From positions 4,960,001 through 5,024,000 of the forward strand of contig NZ_CP134696.1 in the NCBI RefSeq assembly GCF_031851795.1: 64,000 nucleotides of DNA. Reading direction: 5' to 3'. The position numbers and the translations under genes are program-made. Each line of letters starts with the position of its first letter. The stretch's first letter is position 1. Positions 63,481 through 64,000 of the stretch are shown one piece after another. The DNA comes from Pontibacter sp. G13 (GTDB lineage: Bacteria > Bacteroidota > Bacteroidia > J057). Under the pieces are notes generated by a model, which worked only from the letters and a program-made list of their open reading frames with translations, did no database searches and had not been told where the DNA came from.

Positions 63481-64000
63481 TTACATCCGCTCTACGATCA
63501 GGGCAGAACCTTGGCCTACGCCTACGCACATGGTCGCAAGGCCGTATTTGGCGTCCGGACGTCGCTTCAATTCATGCACCAGAGTCGTGAGGATACGCGC
63601 ACCAGAACACCCCAATGGGTGCCCGATAGCGATAGATCCGCCATTGACATTGACGATGGATGGGTCCAATTCGAGATCCTGCATGCAAGCCAGGGCCTGC
63701 ACCGCAAATGCCTCGTTCAATTCGATCAAATCGAGATCTTGGACCGTAAGTCCTGCACGCTTGAGCGCCTTGCGGGTCGCAGGTACAGGACCGATTCCCA
63801 TGACTTCCGGAGCCACACCAGCTACCGCATGGGAGACGACCTTGGCGATTGGCTTCAACCCATAGGTATTGAGAGTCTCTTCGTCGCAAAGCATCAGCAT
63901 CGCTGCACCATCATTGATGCCCGAAGCATTGCCTGCCGTGACCGTTCCGCCTTCACGGAAAGCAGGCCGGAGCTTGGCGAGGATCTGAGGTTCGCTCAGT
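63481..64000 (-). CDS. Acetyl-CoA C-acyltransferase (thiolase), C-terminal part
   Basis: The frame runs into the right window edge, so about 173 C-terminal residues are seen. It reads [26 protein letters not shown], then the core motifs [29 protein letters not shown] (catalytic His) and the C-terminal Cys motif [16 protein letters not shown]. The enzyme joins or cleaves acyl-CoA and acetyl-CoA, in beta-oxidation or in polyester or ketone synthesis. The N-terminal nucleophile Cys lies outside the window. Confidence 0.93.
   Translation of the reverse strand, partial: LSEPQILAKLRPAFREGGTVTAGNASGINDGAAMLMLCDEETLNTYGLKPIAKVVSHAVAGVAPEVMGIGPVPATRKALKRAGLTVQDLDLIELNEAFAVQALACMQDLELDPSIVNVNGGSIAIGHPLGCSGARILTTLVHELKRRPDAKYGLATMCVGVGQGSALIVERM

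Overview
The window is chromosomal DNA of a Bacteroidota bacterium. The evidence is two SusC/SusD (RagA/RagB) outer-membrane pairs, a TonB receptor/DUF4249 pair, a DUF5723 protein, PorT-like and carboxypeptidase-regulatory-domain surface proteins, the long Bacteroidota form of signal peptidase I, and several TAnnTTTG promoter boxes. Base composition is moderate (about half G+C). The gene mix suggests a free-living Saprospiria/Cytophagia-like organism, but that rank is inference. No rRNA, tRNA, CRISPR array, transposase or phage gene was recognised.

Layout. 1-8.3 kb: small conserved proteins, a TPR hybrid histidine kinase, and a MacA/MacB-type efflux operon (ATPase, two related permeases, adaptor). 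8.5-13.6 kb: DUF4846 protein, small outer-membrane barrel, SDR/DUF2867 protein, carboxypeptidase-like surface protein. 13.9-18.4 kb: ABC ATPase plus an ABC-2 permease fused to an M1 aminopeptidase. 18.6-24.6 kb: TolB-like protein, GNAT, class-I amidotransferase hydrolase, signal peptidase I, nicotinamidase. 24.6-35.9 kb: GT39 glycosyltransferase with an LPG-synthase-TM protein, acyl-CoA carboxylase beta subunit, PAS-LuxR and LytTR regulators, SirB1-like protein, lipoprotein, BioD-like/DRTGG ATPase, TPR membrane protein. 36.3-46.3 kb: two SusCD pairs, all on the minus strand. 46.8-55.2 kb: accD, thioredoxin, OxyR, XRE-cupin regulator, MutS, DUF3817 protein, quinone-oxidoreductase-like enzyme. 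55.5-64 kb: TonB receptor/DUF4249, HtrA-like protease, lipoprotein/DUF5723 pair, and the C-terminal part of a thiolase.

The most unusual content is not protein-coding. Eight intergenic segments (near 12.0, 20.4, 20.7, 27.7, 36.15, 53.8, 60.05 and 63.3 kb) are copies of one family of G+C-rich elements about 160-240 nt long. They share a leader (about GTGCGGATGGCTTGCG), a 3' end (about CGCCCAAATC) and the same three nested stems. Stem sequences change between copies while pairing is kept: the closing stem is GGCGTG/CACGCC, GGCGTA/TACGCC, GGCGAT/ATCGCC or GGCGCT/AGCGCC. One stem encloses a loop of almost constant length (35 nt) but variable sequence. Another encloses a variable insert, 60-74 nt in five copies. 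All copies lie downstream of at least one gene and none lies between divergent genes. I do not recognise this family. A structured RNA or a mobile palindromic repeat are the main explanations.

Other non-coding signals are four short hairpins sharing a TC-GAA-GA core (53.97-54.07 kb), a perfect 18-bp inverted repeat between the signal peptidase and nicotinamidase genes, a 42-nt repeat pair, and a possible remnant of a SusC gene end. Positions of short sites were read by eye and may be off by a base or two.
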